The notes under the pieces were generated by a model that searched no databases, was not told where the DNA came from, and was given only the letters and a program-made list of their open reading frames with translations. A DNA stretch of 64,000 bases, from NCBI RefSeq assembly GCF_027922145.1, contig NZ_BSFC01000024.1, forward strand, positions 186,001 to 250,000, written 5' to 3'. A program made the translations under genes and the position numbers. This DNA comes from Novosphingobium resinovorum (GTDB lineage Bacteria > Pseudomonadota > Alphaproteobacteria > Sphingomonadales > Sphingomonadaceae). Shown piece by piece: positions 27,398 through 36,552 of the stretch; position 1 is the stretch's first letter; each line of letters opens with the position of its first letter.

Positions 27398-29407
27398 ATG
27401 TCCGACGACCTCTTCGACAAGCTCCCCGCCGCCACCGGCGAGTCCTATGACGGTTCCGCGATCGAGGTGCTGGAGGGGCTCGAACCCGTCCGCCGCCGTC
27501 CGGGCATGTACATCGGCGGCACGGATGAGCGCGCGCTGCACCACCTTGCGGCCGAAGTCCTCGACAACGCGATGGACGAGGCCGTCGCCGGTCACGCCAA
27601 CCGCATCGAGGTGACGCTGGAAGAGGAGCCCGGCACCGCCGGCCGCATCACCATCACCGACAACGGCCGCGGCATCCCGGTGGACGAGCATCCCAAATTC
27701 CCGGGCAAGTCGGCGCTGGAGGTCATCCTCTCCACCCTGCACTCGGGCGGCAAGTTCTCCGGCAAGGCCTACGCCACCTCGGGCGGCCTGCACGGCGTCG
27801 GCATCTCGGTGGTCAATGCGCTGTCAGTGAAGACGCGCGTGGAAGTGGCGCGCAACAAGGAACTTTACGCGCAGGAATTCTCTCGCGGCGTGACGCTCGG
27901 CCCGATCCAGCGTGTCGGCGCAGCGCCGAACCGGCGCGGCACGGCCGTCACCTTCACGCCCGACACCGAAATCTTCGGCGACCAGAAGTTCAAGCCCGCG
28001 CGTCTGTTCAAGCTGGTGCGCTCCAAGGCGTACCTATTCGCAGGCGTCGAAATCCGCTGGAAGTGCGCGCCTGCACTCGCGGTGGACGGGGTTCCGGCGG
28101 AGGCGACCTTCCAGTTCCCCGGCGGCCTTGCCGATCACCTTGCCGAGCAGATCGGCACTCGCGAATGCGTGACCACGCAGTTCTTCTCCGGATCACAGGA
28201 CTTCCCCAAGGGCGAGGACGGCTCCGAACAAGGCCGCGTCGAATGGGCGATCGCCTGGCCGCTCTACTCCGACGGCTCGTACTCGTGGTACTGCAACACC
28301 ATCCCGACGCCCGACGGCGGCACCCATGAGCAGGGCCTGCGCGGCGCGCTGACCAAGGGCATTCGTGCTTTCGCCGACCTCGTCGGTCAGGCCAAGAAGG
28401 CCAAGGACATCACGCCGGACGACGTGGTGACCGGCAGTGAGGTGATGCTCTCGGTCTTCATCCGCGACCCGCAGTTCCAGAGCCAGACCAAAGACCGCCT
28501 GACCTCTCCGGAGGCAGCGCGCATGGTCGAAGCGGCGGTGCGCGACCATTTCGACCACTTCCTCACCGACAACCTCGATCGCGGCAAGGCCCTGCTCGGC
28601 TCGGTGATGGAGCGCATGGACGAACGCCTGCGCCGCAAGGCGGAGCGCGAGGTCAAGCGCAAGACCGCTACCAACGCCCGCAAGCTGCGCCTCCCCGGCA
28701 AGCTAACCGACTGCTCGGGCGAAGGCCACGGCGAAACCGAACTGTTCATCGTCGAGGGCGATTCGGCAGGCGGCTCGGCCAAGCAGGCGCGCGATCGCAA
28801 GACGCAGGCGATCCTGCCGATCCGCGGTAAGATCCTCAACGTCGCATCGGCCACGGCCGACAAGATCCGTGCCAACCAGGAAATCGCCGACCTCGGCCTC
28901 GCGCTCGGCTGCGGCACGCGCAAGGACTGCAACGCCGACAACTTGCGCTACGACCGCATCGTCATCATGACCGACGCCGACGTCGACGGCGCCCACATCG
29001 CCACGCTGCTGATGACGTTCTTCTTCCAGGAGATGCCGGACATCGTGCGGCGCGGGCACCTCTACCTCGCGCAGCCGCCGCTCTACCGCCTGACCTCGGG
29101 CGCGACCTCCGCCTACGCCCGCGACGATGCGCACCGTGCCGAACTGGAAGCGACGAAGTTCAAGGGCAAGAAGGTCGAAGTCGGCCGCTTCAAGGGCCTT
29201 GGCGAGATGAACCCCGGCCAGTTGCGCGAGACGACGATGAGCCCGGACACCCGTTCCCTGATCCGCATCACCCTGCCGCAGGAGAGCGAGGGCCGATTCG
29301 CAGTGAAGGATCTCGTCGACCGCCTGATGGGCCGCAATCCCGAACATCGCTTCCATTTCATCCAGAACCGCGCCGGCGACCTCGACCGCGAACTGATCGA
29401 CGCCTGA
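27398..29407 (+). CDS. parE: DNA topoisomerase IV subunit B
   Basis: A 669-residue ATPase subunit of topoisomerase IV, which separates daughter chromosomes. The GHKL ATP site is present (EVLDNAMDEAVAGHA, TDNGRGIPVDEH, LHSGGKFSGKAYATSGGLHG split here as one 20-residue block), and the TOPRIM domain has EGDSAGGSAKQARDRKTQA and the DADVDGAHI metal motif. The ATG at 27398 starts just before SDDLFDKLP; a longer in-frame reading to 27287 crosses the upstream hairpins and is rejected. ParE rather than GyrB from length and the EGDSAGGSAKQARDR region. Confidence 0.93.
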   Translation: MSDDLFDKLPAATGESYDGSAIEVLEGLEPVRRRPGMYIGGTDERALHHLAAEVLDNAMDEAVAGHANRIEVTLEEEPGTAGRITITDNGRGIPVDEHPKFPGKSALEVILSTLHSGGKFSGKAYATSGGLHGVGISVVNALSVKTRVEVARNKELYAQEFSRGVTLGPIQRVGAAPNRRGTAVTFTPDTEIFGDQKFKPARLFKLVRSKAYLFAGVEIRWKCAPALAVDGVPAEATFQFPGGLADHLAEQIGTRECVTTQFFSGSQDFPKGEDGSEQGRVEWAIAWPLYSDGSYSWYCNTIPTPDGGTHEQGLRGALTKGIRAFADLVGQAKKAKDITPDDVVTGSEVMLSVFIRDPQFQSQTKDRLTSPEAARMVEAAVRDHFDHFLTDNLDRGKALLGSVMERMDERLRRKAEREVKRKTATNARKLRLPGKLTDCSGEGHGETELFIVEGDSAGGSAKQARDRKTQAILPIRGKILNVASATADKIRANQEIADLGLALGCGTRKDCNADNLRYDRIVIMTDADVDGAHIATLLMTFFFQEMPDIVRRGHLYLAQPPLYRLTSGATSAYARDDAHRAELEATKFKGKKVEVGRFKGLGEMNPGQLRETTMSPDTRSLIRITLPQESEGRFAVKDLVDRLMGRNPEHRFHFIQNRAGDLDRELIDA

Positions 29408-29489
29408 CGGATACCGCCCGATGAACATCCGTTGACCTTCATCCCGCCTGCCGTCAGCCTGCCCGCGATGGTCAGGCCGGGGGCAGGCA

Positions 29490-30776
29490 ATGAGCGGATG
29501 GCGGGGTTTTCTCAGTTTCGTGCTGGCACTCGTTCTGGGTAGCGGCACGGCACATGCGCAGGACGATACCAAGGCTTTGCTCAAGCAGCGTGTCGCGGAG
29601 GTCGTCGCGGTCATGCAGGGCAAGCGCGATGCCGCAGAGACTTTCGACGCCCGCTTCCTGAACGAAGTTCCGGCCGAGCGCCTTCGTGCCCTCACCTCGC
29701 AGATCGCGGCGCAGGGCGGTGCGGTGGAAGGATATGCGGACTTCAAGCGCGAACAGCAGCGTTCGGCCACCTTCACCCTGAAACTCGCCAATGGCACCGC
29801 GCCCGCCCGGATCGAACTGGGATCGGGCGACAAGCCCCTGGTGGCGGGCTTTCGTATCTTCGCGGTGACGCCTGCAGGCGACAGCCTCGACAAGCTGGAT
29901 GCGGATTTCGCAGCCTTGCCGGGAAAGGCCGGGTTCGCGGTCTATCGCCTCGGTGATGACGCGCCGGTGCTCGCCAAAGGCCGCGAGGTGACGACACCGT
30001 TCGCAGTGGGCTCCTCGTTCAAGCTCTACGTCCTCGCGGCGCTGGCGCGGCAGGTGAAGGAAGGCAAGCGGCGCTGGAGCGACGTCGTGCCCGTATCGGG
30101 CAAGTCCTTCCCGAGCGGCACCGTGCACACCCTCCCCGACGGTGCGCCGGTGACGGTGCATACCCTCGCCAGCCTGATGATCTCCATCAGCGACAATACC
30201 GCGACCGACATGCTGGTGCGCCTTGCTGGGCAGGAGGCATTGGCACGCGAAGTCCGCCTCGCCCGGCACGCAAGGCCCGAGGCGATGGCGCCGATAATGA
30301 CGACCGCGCAGCTCTTTGCCCTCAAGCGTGGCGGTGACGCGGTCACGGAGCGGTATGCCAGCGCCTCGCCGCAGGAACGCCAGCGCCAGCTCGATGCGCT
30401 GGACCTCTCGCGGGTCTCCGAGGCCGACCCCGGCGAAGTGTTCGGTCATGGCCCGGTAGCGATCGACCGCATCGAATGGTTCGCCTCCCCCGCAGACCTT
30501 GCGGGCGTGATGAACGACTTGCGCCGCCTCGACAGCCGCGAGGCGTTCGACATCCTCGCCATCAACCCGGCGATGGATAGCGCCACCGCCCGCACGCGGG
30601 CCTACGTGGGCTACAAGGGCGGCTCGGAAGACGGCGTGATGAGCATGACCTGGCTGCTGCAGGGCAAGTCGGGAGCGTGGTCGGTGGTGACGGGAAGCTG
30701 GAACGATCTGAAGGCGCCGATCGACAACAAACGCTTCGAAGTGCTCATGCTGCGACTGGCGAAGCTGGCCGGCTGA
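29490..30776 (+). CDS. Serine hydrolase with beta-lactamase fold (ORF12-like)
   Basis: A 428-residue protein with a signal peptide (cleavage after GTAHA, about residue 23). Residues 25-130 look like the small N-terminal domain found before the beta-lactamase-like domain of clavam-cluster ORF12 proteins. The hydrolase domain has the nucleophile motif SSFK (about residue 175), the SDN triad in MISISDNTATDM, and a KG-containing YKGGS near residue 377. Class A beta-lactamase relatives with this layout may be esterases or weak lactamases; the activity is unknown. Its end overlaps the convergent GT87 gene by 32 bp. Confidence 0.8.
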   Translation: MSGWRGFLSFVLALVLGSGTAHAQDDTKALLKQRVAEVVAVMQGKRDAAETFDARFLNEVPAERLRALTSQIAAQGGAVEGYADFKREQQRSATFTLKLANGTAPARIELGSGDKPLVAGFRIFAVTPAGDSLDKLDADFAALPGKAGFAVYRLGDDAPVLAKGREVTTPFAVGSSFKLYVLAALARQVKEGKRRWSDVVPVSGKSFPSGTVHTLPDGAPVTVHTLASLMISISDNTATDMLVRLAGQEALAREVRLARHARPEAMAPIMTTAQLFALKRGGDAVTERYASASPQERQRQLDALDLSRVSEADPGEVFGHGPVAIDRIEWFASPADLAGVMNDLRRLDSREAFDILAINPAMDSATARTRAYVGYKGGSEDGVMSMTWLLQGKSGAWSVVTGSWNDLKAPIDNKRFEVLMLRLAKLAG

Positions 30777-31944
30777 CCCGTCGCCACAGCACTGCAAACA
30801 ACAGGCCCAGCACGAGCGGCATCACCGGCAGGGCAAGGTTCATCGCCAACGGCCGCGCGAAGGCTGGCGCGGCGAAGGCGAGGAGGATCGCCAGCTTCTC
30901 CCACCCGGCGAAGCCGCGGCGCAGCCCCTCCCCCACCAGCCAGAGTAGCGGGAACGCCAGCAGCACCATGTCGTAGTCGAGCACGAAGGGCGTCACCAGC
31001 GGCGCTCCGGCGAGGGCGAGGGCGGCCAGACCATCGGACCAACCCCTTCGCCATGCTGCCCGCGCCAACAGGCCCGCTATCACCAGCGCCACCACCGCCT
31101 GCACCGTATAGGCAATCGATGTCGCGGCGCCCAGCAGCTTGAGCGCCGCGAAGGGGCTCATCATCTTGGCGTAGCCGACCGCGCCTGCCGCCATGGCCTC
31201 CTCGGCGCGGGCACTGGCGGAGAGCCAGCCTGACCAGACCTCGCCACCGAACAGCAGCGCCGAGGCGGCGGCAAGCAGTGCGGCGGTGAGGACGGCTGCG
31301 AGGATCGTTCGCCATTGACCGGTGAGCAGCAGCACGATCGGCAGCAGCAGCCCGAACTGCGGCTTGATCGTCGCCAGCCCCAGCAGCACGCCCGCCAGCA
31401 CCGGCCGCGTGGGCACGAGCCACAATCCAGCCCCGAGCAATCCCGCGACGAGGAACGCCGTCTGGCCGTGCGTCACCACGATCGGCACCGCCGGGAACGC
31501 GAGGAGCAGCAGCCACAAAGGAACCGGCACAAAAAACCGGTGCCACCACGCCCGCACGCTCGCGACATAGACCGCCCCCGTCGTCACCAGCCACGCGGCG
31601 AGCGCCGGGAAATAGCCCAGCCCGCCGAGCGGCCAGCAGAATGGCAGGAACGAGGGCGGATAGAAGAAGGCGGTGTAACCGCCCTCGGATGCAAAGAAGG
31701 CCCTTTGCGCGGCGATATGCGCGGCGCCGTCGTACACGTCCGCGCCTGCCCGAAGCATGTGCCCGACCGTCCAGAAGCTGATGAAATCGCTCCCCAGCAG
31801 GAAGCCGTTGCGATCGACACCGCCATGCGAACTCGCCACCAGCCAAGCGAGCATCGCGACATTGAGCAGCGCGAGAATCCGCAAGTAAGCGCCGCAACGC
31901 GCCGCGCCCAGCCAGTCCATCTTTCGCAGGAAATCGAGCCCCAT
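30745..31944 (-). CDS. GT87-type membrane glycosyltransferase (DUF2029)
   Basis: A 399-residue polytopic membrane protein with around ten hydrophobic segments, of the GT87/DUF2029 family of lipid-linked sugar glycosyltransferases. Family-like features are an early DFISFWTVGHMLRAGADVYD (acidic residues in the first outer loop), YTAFFYPPSFLPFCWPLGG and LLGLATIKPQFGLLLP. Start uncertain: ATG at 31944 (MGLDFLRKMDW) gives the usual short lead; an ATG at 32022 would add 26 polar residues. The acceptor is unknown. Confidence 0.8.
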   Translation of the reverse strand: MGLDFLRKMDWLGAARCGAYLRILALLNVAMLAWLVASSHGGVDRNGFLLGSDFISFWTVGHMLRAGADVYDGAAHIAAQRAFFASEGGYTAFFYPPSFLPFCWPLGGLGYFPALAAWLVTTGAVYVASVRAWWHRFFVPVPLWLLLLAFPAVPIVVTHGQTAFLVAGLLGAGLWLVPTRPVLAGVLLGLATIKPQFGLLLPIVLLLTGQWRTILAAVLTAALLAAASALLFGGEVWSGWLSASARAEEAMAAGAVGYAKMMSPFAALKLLGAATSIAYTVQAVVALVIAGLLARAAWRRGWSDGLAALALAGAPLVTPFVLDYDMVLLAFPLLWLVGEGLRRGFAGWEKLAILLAFAAPAFARPLAMNLALPVMPLVLGLLFAVLWRRVSRPASPVAA

Positions 31945-32070
31945 GCGCTCTGCTCTGCAACGCTCGCGCGGGGAAGTCCATCGCCTGCCCGTCGTATCCG
32001 GATCGATATTGCCTTGCAGCATCGCACCCCATAAGGCTTAATCAAACGGTTAAAGTCACAGGATGAGCCG

Positions 32071-32916
32071 ATGCAGCGTTTCGAAGGCACCAGCAACTAC
32101 GTCGCCACCGAGGACCTCAAGGTCGCCGTCAATGCCGCCGTGCTGCTGCGCCGCCCGCTGCTGGTGAAGGGCGAGCCCGGCACCGGCAAGACCGTGCTGG
32201 CCGAACAGATCGCCGAGGCTCTCGATGCGCCGCTCATCACCTGGAACGTCAAGTCCACCACCAAGGCGCATCAGGGCCTGTATGAATACGACGCCGTCGC
32301 CCGCCTGCGCGATGGCCAGCTCGGCGATGCGCGGGTCCACGACATCGGCAACTACATCCGCAAGGGCAAGCTGTGGGAGGCGTTCACCTCGCCGCGCCTG
32401 CCGGTCCTGCTGATCGACGAGATCGACAAGGCCGACATCGAGTTTCCCAACGATCTCCTCGCCGAACTCGATCGCATGGCCTTCGACGTCTACGAGACCG
32501 GCGAGCATGTCGCCGCCGTCGAGCGCCCGATCGTGGTGATCACCTCGAACAACGAGAAGGACCTGCCCGACGCCTTCCTGCGCCGCTGCTTCTTCCACTA
32601 TATCCGCTTCCCGGACCGCGAGACGATGGAGGCGATCGTCGACGTTCACTTCCCCGGCATCCAGAAGGTGCTGGTGCGCAAGGCCATGGAGATCTTCTAC
32701 GACTTACGCGAAGTGCCCGGCCTCAAGAAGAAGCCCTCGACCAGCGAACTGCTCGACTGGCTCAAGCTGCTGATGAACGAGGACATGCCGCTCGACGTGC
32801 TGCAGAACAGGGACTCCGCCAAGGCCATCCCGCCGCTGCACGGGGCCTTGCTCAAGAACGAGCAGGACGTGATGATGTTCGAACGACTGGCCTTCATGGC
32901 CCGGGGAAACCGCTGA
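32071..32916 (+). CDS. MoxR family AAA+ ATPase
   Basis: A 281-residue AAA+ ATPase. Walker A is GEPGTGKTVLAEQIA near residue 35, Walker B is VLLIDEIDKAD near residue 112, sensor 1 VVITSNNEKDLPDAFLRRC, and the arginine-finger region follows. It belongs to the MoxR group that works with VWA-domain partners as a metal-insertion or protein-complex chaperone. The likely partner is the VWA protein at 34419, three genes downstream. The GFA gene starts one base after the stop. Confidence 0.9.
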   Translation: MQRFEGTSNYVATEDLKVAVNAAVLLRRPLLVKGEPGTGKTVLAEQIAEALDAPLITWNVKSTTKAHQGLYEYDAVARLRDGQLGDARVHDIGNYIRKGKLWEAFTSPRLPVLLIDEIDKADIEFPNDLLAELDRMAFDVYETGEHVAAVERPIVVITSNNEKDLPDAFLRRCFFHYIRFPDRETMEAIVDVHFPGIQKVLVRKAMEIFYDLREVPGLKKKPSTSELLDWLKLLMNEDMPLDVLQNRDSAKAIPPLHGALLKNEQDVMMFERLAFMARGNR

Positions 32917-32917
32917 G

Positions 32918-33352
32918 ATGACCGCATCGTATTCGGGGCGCTGCAACTGCGGTGCCGTTACCGTCGAAATCACCGCGGAGCCGGTTGCCACGCGCCAATG
33001 CTGGTGCCGCCAGTGCCAGAAGGCCGCCGGTGGCGGCCCGACTCACAACGCGATGTTCCCGACCGACGCGGTGACGCTGACCGGGGATCGCGGCGAGTTC
33101 GTCTACGTCGCGGCCAGCGGCAATACGCTGACGCAGGAGTTCTGCGTGGCCTGCGGCAGTCCGGTCCTCGGCCGATCGAGCGCGCGCCCGCAGTTCCGCA
33201 CCATTCGCATCGGCCTGCTCGAAGGCGACCACGGCGTGAAGCCCGCGATGGCGATCTGGACGGACGACGCACCGGACTGGGCGGTGATCGATCCGGCGCT
33301 GGAACGCTGGCCGCAGCAGCCCCCTGCCCCGGCTCCCACGCCGCAGGACTGA
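32918..33352 (+). CDS. GFA family (glutathione-dependent formaldehyde-activating-like) protein
   Basis: A 144-residue zinc-binding protein of the GFA/CENP-V fold. The cysteine pairs are visible as GRCNCGAV, QCWCRQCQKAAGG and EFCVACGSPVLG. Family members are often called glutathione-dependent formaldehyde-activating, but that reaction is proven for few of them. It sits one base after the MoxR stop and 16 bp before DUF817, inside a likely four-gene operon. The tail is proline-rich (QQPPAPAPTPQD). Confidence 0.87.
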   Translation: MTASYSGRCNCGAVTVEITAEPVATRQCWCRQCQKAAGGGPTHNAMFPTDAVTLTGDRGEFVYVAASGNTLTQEFCVACGSPVLGRSSARPQFRTIRIGLLEGDHGVKPAMAIWTDDAPDWAVIDPALERWPQQPPAPAPTPQD

Positions 33353-33368
33353 TCGGCGGCACCGGGTC

Positions 33369-34253
33369 ATGACCGCAGGGCCGACCACGCACACCCGTTT
33401 CGCCGTGATCCGCGCGCGGCTCGAGGGCTTCACGCCGCGTCCGGGCTGGCGCGCGTGGGTCTACGAGTTCCTGCTGTTCGGCTTCAAGCAGGGCTGGGCC
33501 TGCCTGTTTGGCGGGCTGCTGCTCGCGCTGCTCCTTGGCACGCACCTGTTCTATCCCGACGATGCGCCGCTCGCCCGATACGATTTCCTGACCATCAGTG
33601 CGCTGGCCATCCAGTTGGCGATGCTCGCGCTGCGGCTGGAGACGTTGGACGAAGCCAAGGTCATCCTTGCTTTCCACGTCGTCGGCACCGTGATGGAACT
33701 GTTCAAGACCTCTGTGGGATCGTGGGAATATCCCGAGGCGGCGATGCTGCGGGTGGGCGGGGTGCCGCTGTTCTCGGGCTTCATGTATGCGGCCGTCGGC
33801 AGCTACATCGCCCGCGTCTGGCGTATCTTCGACTTCCGCTTCACCGGCTACCCGCGCGAGGGGCTTTCAGTGGTGCTGGCTTTGGCGATCTACGTCAATT
33901 TCTTCGCGCATCACTGGCTGCCCGACTTGCGGCTCGCGCTGTTCGCCATGCTGGCCCTGTGCTTCGCCCGCACCCGCATCTGGTTCCGTGTCTGGCGGGA
34001 GGATCGGTGGATGCCGCTGCTGCTCGGCTGGTTCCTCGTCGCGCTGTTCATCTGGTTCGCGGAGAACCTCGCGACGTTCTCGCACGCGTGGATCTACCCG
34101 AGCCAGCGCAGCGGCTGGGCGATGGTCCACTTCGGCAAGCTGGGCGCGTGGTATCTGTTGATGTATATTTCCTTCGTGCTGGTCGCGGCCGTGCATCGCC
34201 CCAAGTCACGCGTGACGGCCGAGGCATTTTCCTACACCGCGCAGGACCGGTAG
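33369..34253 (+). CDS. DUF817 family membrane protein
   Basis: A 294-residue inner-membrane protein with seven to eight hydrophobic segments. The family signature FLLFGFKQGWACLFGGLLLA is near residue 38 and FKTSVGSWEYPEAA near residue 117; many histidines and tryptophans lie at membrane borders (FFAHHWLPDLR). The function of DUF817 is unknown. It lies between the MoxR/GFA genes and the VWA gene on the same strand, with a 165-bp gap to the latter. Confidence 0.86.
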   Translation: MTAGPTTHTRFAVIRARLEGFTPRPGWRAWVYEFLLFGFKQGWACLFGGLLLALLLGTHLFYPDDAPLARYDFLTISALAIQLAMLALRLETLDEAKVILAFHVVGTVMELFKTSVGSWEYPEAAMLRVGGVPLFSGFMYAAVGSYIARVWRIFDFRFTGYPREGLSVVLALAIYVNFFAHHWLPDLRLALFAMLALCFARTRIWFRVWREDRWMPLLLGWFLVALFIWFAENLATFSHAWIYPSQRSGWAMVHFGKLGAWYLLMYISFVLVAAVHRPKSRVTAEAFSYTAQDR

Positions 34254-34418
34254 CATGCGCCACATGAACTGCCTGCCGCCCCTCTCCAACCTGTCACCTT
34301 ACGGTGCACCGAAAGGTCACACGGCACTTTTGAAAAGGCCCGGAAAACCGGAGGTTTCGGGAGTAAGGTTACACATTTTCACCGCTCGTTCCGTGTCAAC
34401 CCGCAGAGGCAGCGCGCC

Positions 34419-35600
34419 ATGTTCCTGAACTTCATCGACGAACTGCGCAGCGCGGGCATTCCGGCCTCGCTCAAGGAGCACCTCGTGCTGCTGGAAGCGC
34501 TCGACAAGGACGTGATCGAGCAGACGCCCGAGGCGTTCTACTACCTCAGCCGCGCGACTTTCGTGAAGGACGAGGGCCTGCTGGACCGCTTCGACCAGGT
34601 GTTCCGCAAGGTGTTCGAGGGCATTTTCAGCGACTACGGCCAGCAACCCGTCGAGATTCCCGAGGACTGGCTCAAGAAGCTCGCCGAACGCTACTTCTCG
34701 GCCGAGGAGATGGAGGCGGTGAAGGCGCTCGGTTCCTGGGACAAGATCATGGAAACGCTGAAGAAGCGACTGGAGGAGCAGGAAAAGCGGCATCAGGGCG
34801 GCAACAAGTGGATCGGCACCAACGGCACCTCGCCGTTCGGGCACTCGGGCTACAACCCCGAAGGCGTGCGCATCGGCGGGGAAGGCAAGCAGGGCCGCGC
34901 GATCAAGGTCTGGGAAAAGCGCGAGTTCGCCAATCTCGACAACACCCGCGAACTCGGCACCCGCAACATCAAGGTGGCGCTGCGCCGCTTGCGCCGCTTC
35001 GCCCGCGAAGGCGCGGCGGAGGAGCTTGATCTCGACGCCACGATCGCGGGCACGGCGAAGCAGGGCTGGCTCGACGTCGTCATGCGGCCGGAGCGGCACA
35101 ATGCGGTGAAGGTCCTGCTGTTTCTCGACGTCGGCGGCTCGATGGACCCGTTCATCAGGCTGATCGAGGACCTGTTCAGCGCCGCTACGGCGGAGTTCAA
35201 GAACATGGAGTTCTTCTACTTCCACAACTGCCTCTACGAAGGCGTATGGAAGGACAACCGCCGCCGCTGGTCGCAGCGCACGCCGACTTGGGACATCCTC
35301 CACAAGTACGGCCACGACTACAAGGTGATCTTCGTCGGCGACGCCGCGATGAGCCCCTATGAGATCAGCCATCCCGGCGGCTCGGTGGAGCACATGAACG
35401 AGGAAGCGGGCACGGTCTGGCTGAACCGCGTGGTGCAGACCTATCCGGCGACGGTTTGGCTGAACCCCTCGCCGGAGCGGCAATGGGGTTATTCCGGTTC
35501 GACTCGCATGATCCGCGAGATCATGGGCGGAGCGATGTACCCGCTGACGCTCGACGGGCTGGACTCGGCCATGCGCGAGTTGACCCGCAAGAAGGGGTGA
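34419..35600 (+). CDS. VWA-domain protein (CoxE-like), MoxR partner
   Basis: A 393-residue cytoplasmic protein with a C-terminal von Willebrand A domain. The MIDAS metal site reads LFLDVGGSMDPFI (D-x-G-x-S) at about residue 235, with the second loop at FVGDAAMSP. The N-terminal 190 residues are helical and charged, including a Lys/Glu-rich stretch (KKRLEEQEKRHQGG). Such proteins pair with a MoxR ATPase in the manner of RavA-ViaA or CoxD-CoxE. The client is unknown. Confidence 0.87.
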   Translation: MFLNFIDELRSAGIPASLKEHLVLLEALDKDVIEQTPEAFYYLSRATFVKDEGLLDRFDQVFRKVFEGIFSDYGQQPVEIPEDWLKKLAERYFSAEEMEAVKALGSWDKIMETLKKRLEEQEKRHQGGNKWIGTNGTSPFGHSGYNPEGVRIGGEGKQGRAIKVWEKREFANLDNTRELGTRNIKVALRRLRRFAREGAAEELDLDATIAGTAKQGWLDVVMRPERHNAVKVLLFLDVGGSMDPFIRLIEDLFSAATAEFKNMEFFYFHNCLYEGVWKDNRRRWSQRTPTWDILHKYGHDYKVIFVGDAAMSPYEISHPGGSVEHMNEEAGTVWLNRVVQTYPATVWLNPSPERQWGYSGSTRMIREIMGGAMYPLTLDGLDSAMRELTRKKG

Positions 35601-35604
35601 GCAG

Positions 35605-36477
35605 TCAGTTCGCAGACGGCTTGCGCGCGGCCAGATAGAGCCAGTCACCCATGCCCACGAGCGGCCCGAGCTTGGCGGCGGGTGCGAACAGGGCCGCATA
35701 GGCGAGCCGCTTGGGCATGCGCGCCAGCGTCGCCGGGGCGCCGAAGGTATAGGCGAGGTCGATGTTGCAATGGCGGGTGCCCGCCACCCGGAAGCCCGCG
35801 GACTCCACCATCCTCGCCAGCGTCGCCTCCGAGAACTGGAACAGGTGATGCGGCGGCTCGGGATGGGGCCAGTAGTCCAGCCGGTTCGCCAGCGGGTAGG
35901 ACAGGCGTGGAAACAGCCCGTCGATGTTGGGCGTCGACAGCACCAGCCACCCGCCCGGTGCGAGGAGGTCAAAGGCAGCGCGCAAATCGGCGGAAGGATC
36001 GGGGACATGCTCGATCACGTCGAACAGCGTGAGTACGTCGCACGAACCGGGAGCCAGAGTGGTATCGTGCAATGTGCCCCGCTCGATCCCGAGGCCGGTG
36101 CGGCGGTGTGCCTCCTCGGCGGATTCGCGCGAGAATTCGATGCCGGAGCAGTCGAATCCGGCTTCGTGGGCAAGCAGCAAGAACTCGCCGGAGGAACAGC
36201 CGACGTCGACCAGTCGGCCTGATGCAACGAAGCGCCGCGTGAACTTCAGGTGCCGCGCCGCGATGGTAGCCATCCGGCGTGAGGCGGTGCTGCCGGGATC
36301 ATGCAGTTCGGAGTGGTAATCGCTCTCCCCCGCCGAGTAGAGCTTGCGCAGCGCATTCTCATCCGGCGGATTGGAAACGTAGGCGAGATCGCATTGAACG
36401 CAGCGCACGAGGTCGTAGCCCTTGGCGCGAAACAATGGCTTCGCGCTCGCACTGCCGCACATGTTGCATTCGGTCAT
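35605..36477 (-). CDS. Class I SAM-dependent methyltransferase with N-terminal zinc motif
   Basis: A 290-residue methyltransferase. Residues 4-30 carry two cysteine pairs (CNMCG and CVQC), a zinc-ribbon as found in sugar and C-methyltransferases of this group. The SAM motif I is LVDVGCSSGEFLLLAHEAG near residue 90, the acidic end of strand 2 is GIEFS, and post-I is VLTLFDVIEHVPDP. The substrate is unknown. Convergent with the VWA gene, 4 bp apart. Confidence 0.87.
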   Translation of the reverse strand: MTECNMCGSASAKPLFRAKGYDLVRCVQCDLAYVSNPPDENALRKLYSAGESDYHSELHDPGSTASRRMATIAARHLKFTRRFVASGRLVDVGCSSGEFLLLAHEAGFDCSGIEFSRESAEEAHRRTGLGIERGTLHDTTLAPGSCDVLTLFDVIEHVPDPSADLRAAFDLLAPGGWLVLSTPNIDGLFPRLSYPLANRLDYWPHPEPPHHLFQFSEATLARMVESAGFRVAGTRHCNIDLAYTFGAPATLARMPKRLAYAALFAPAAKLGPLVGMGDWLYLAARKPSAN

Positions 36478-36552
36478 GCTGCCCTCCGATCCGAACCACG
36501 GGCAATTCCCTAGGTCGGATTGGTGGACGGAGAGTTAACCTCGCCCTGAGCC

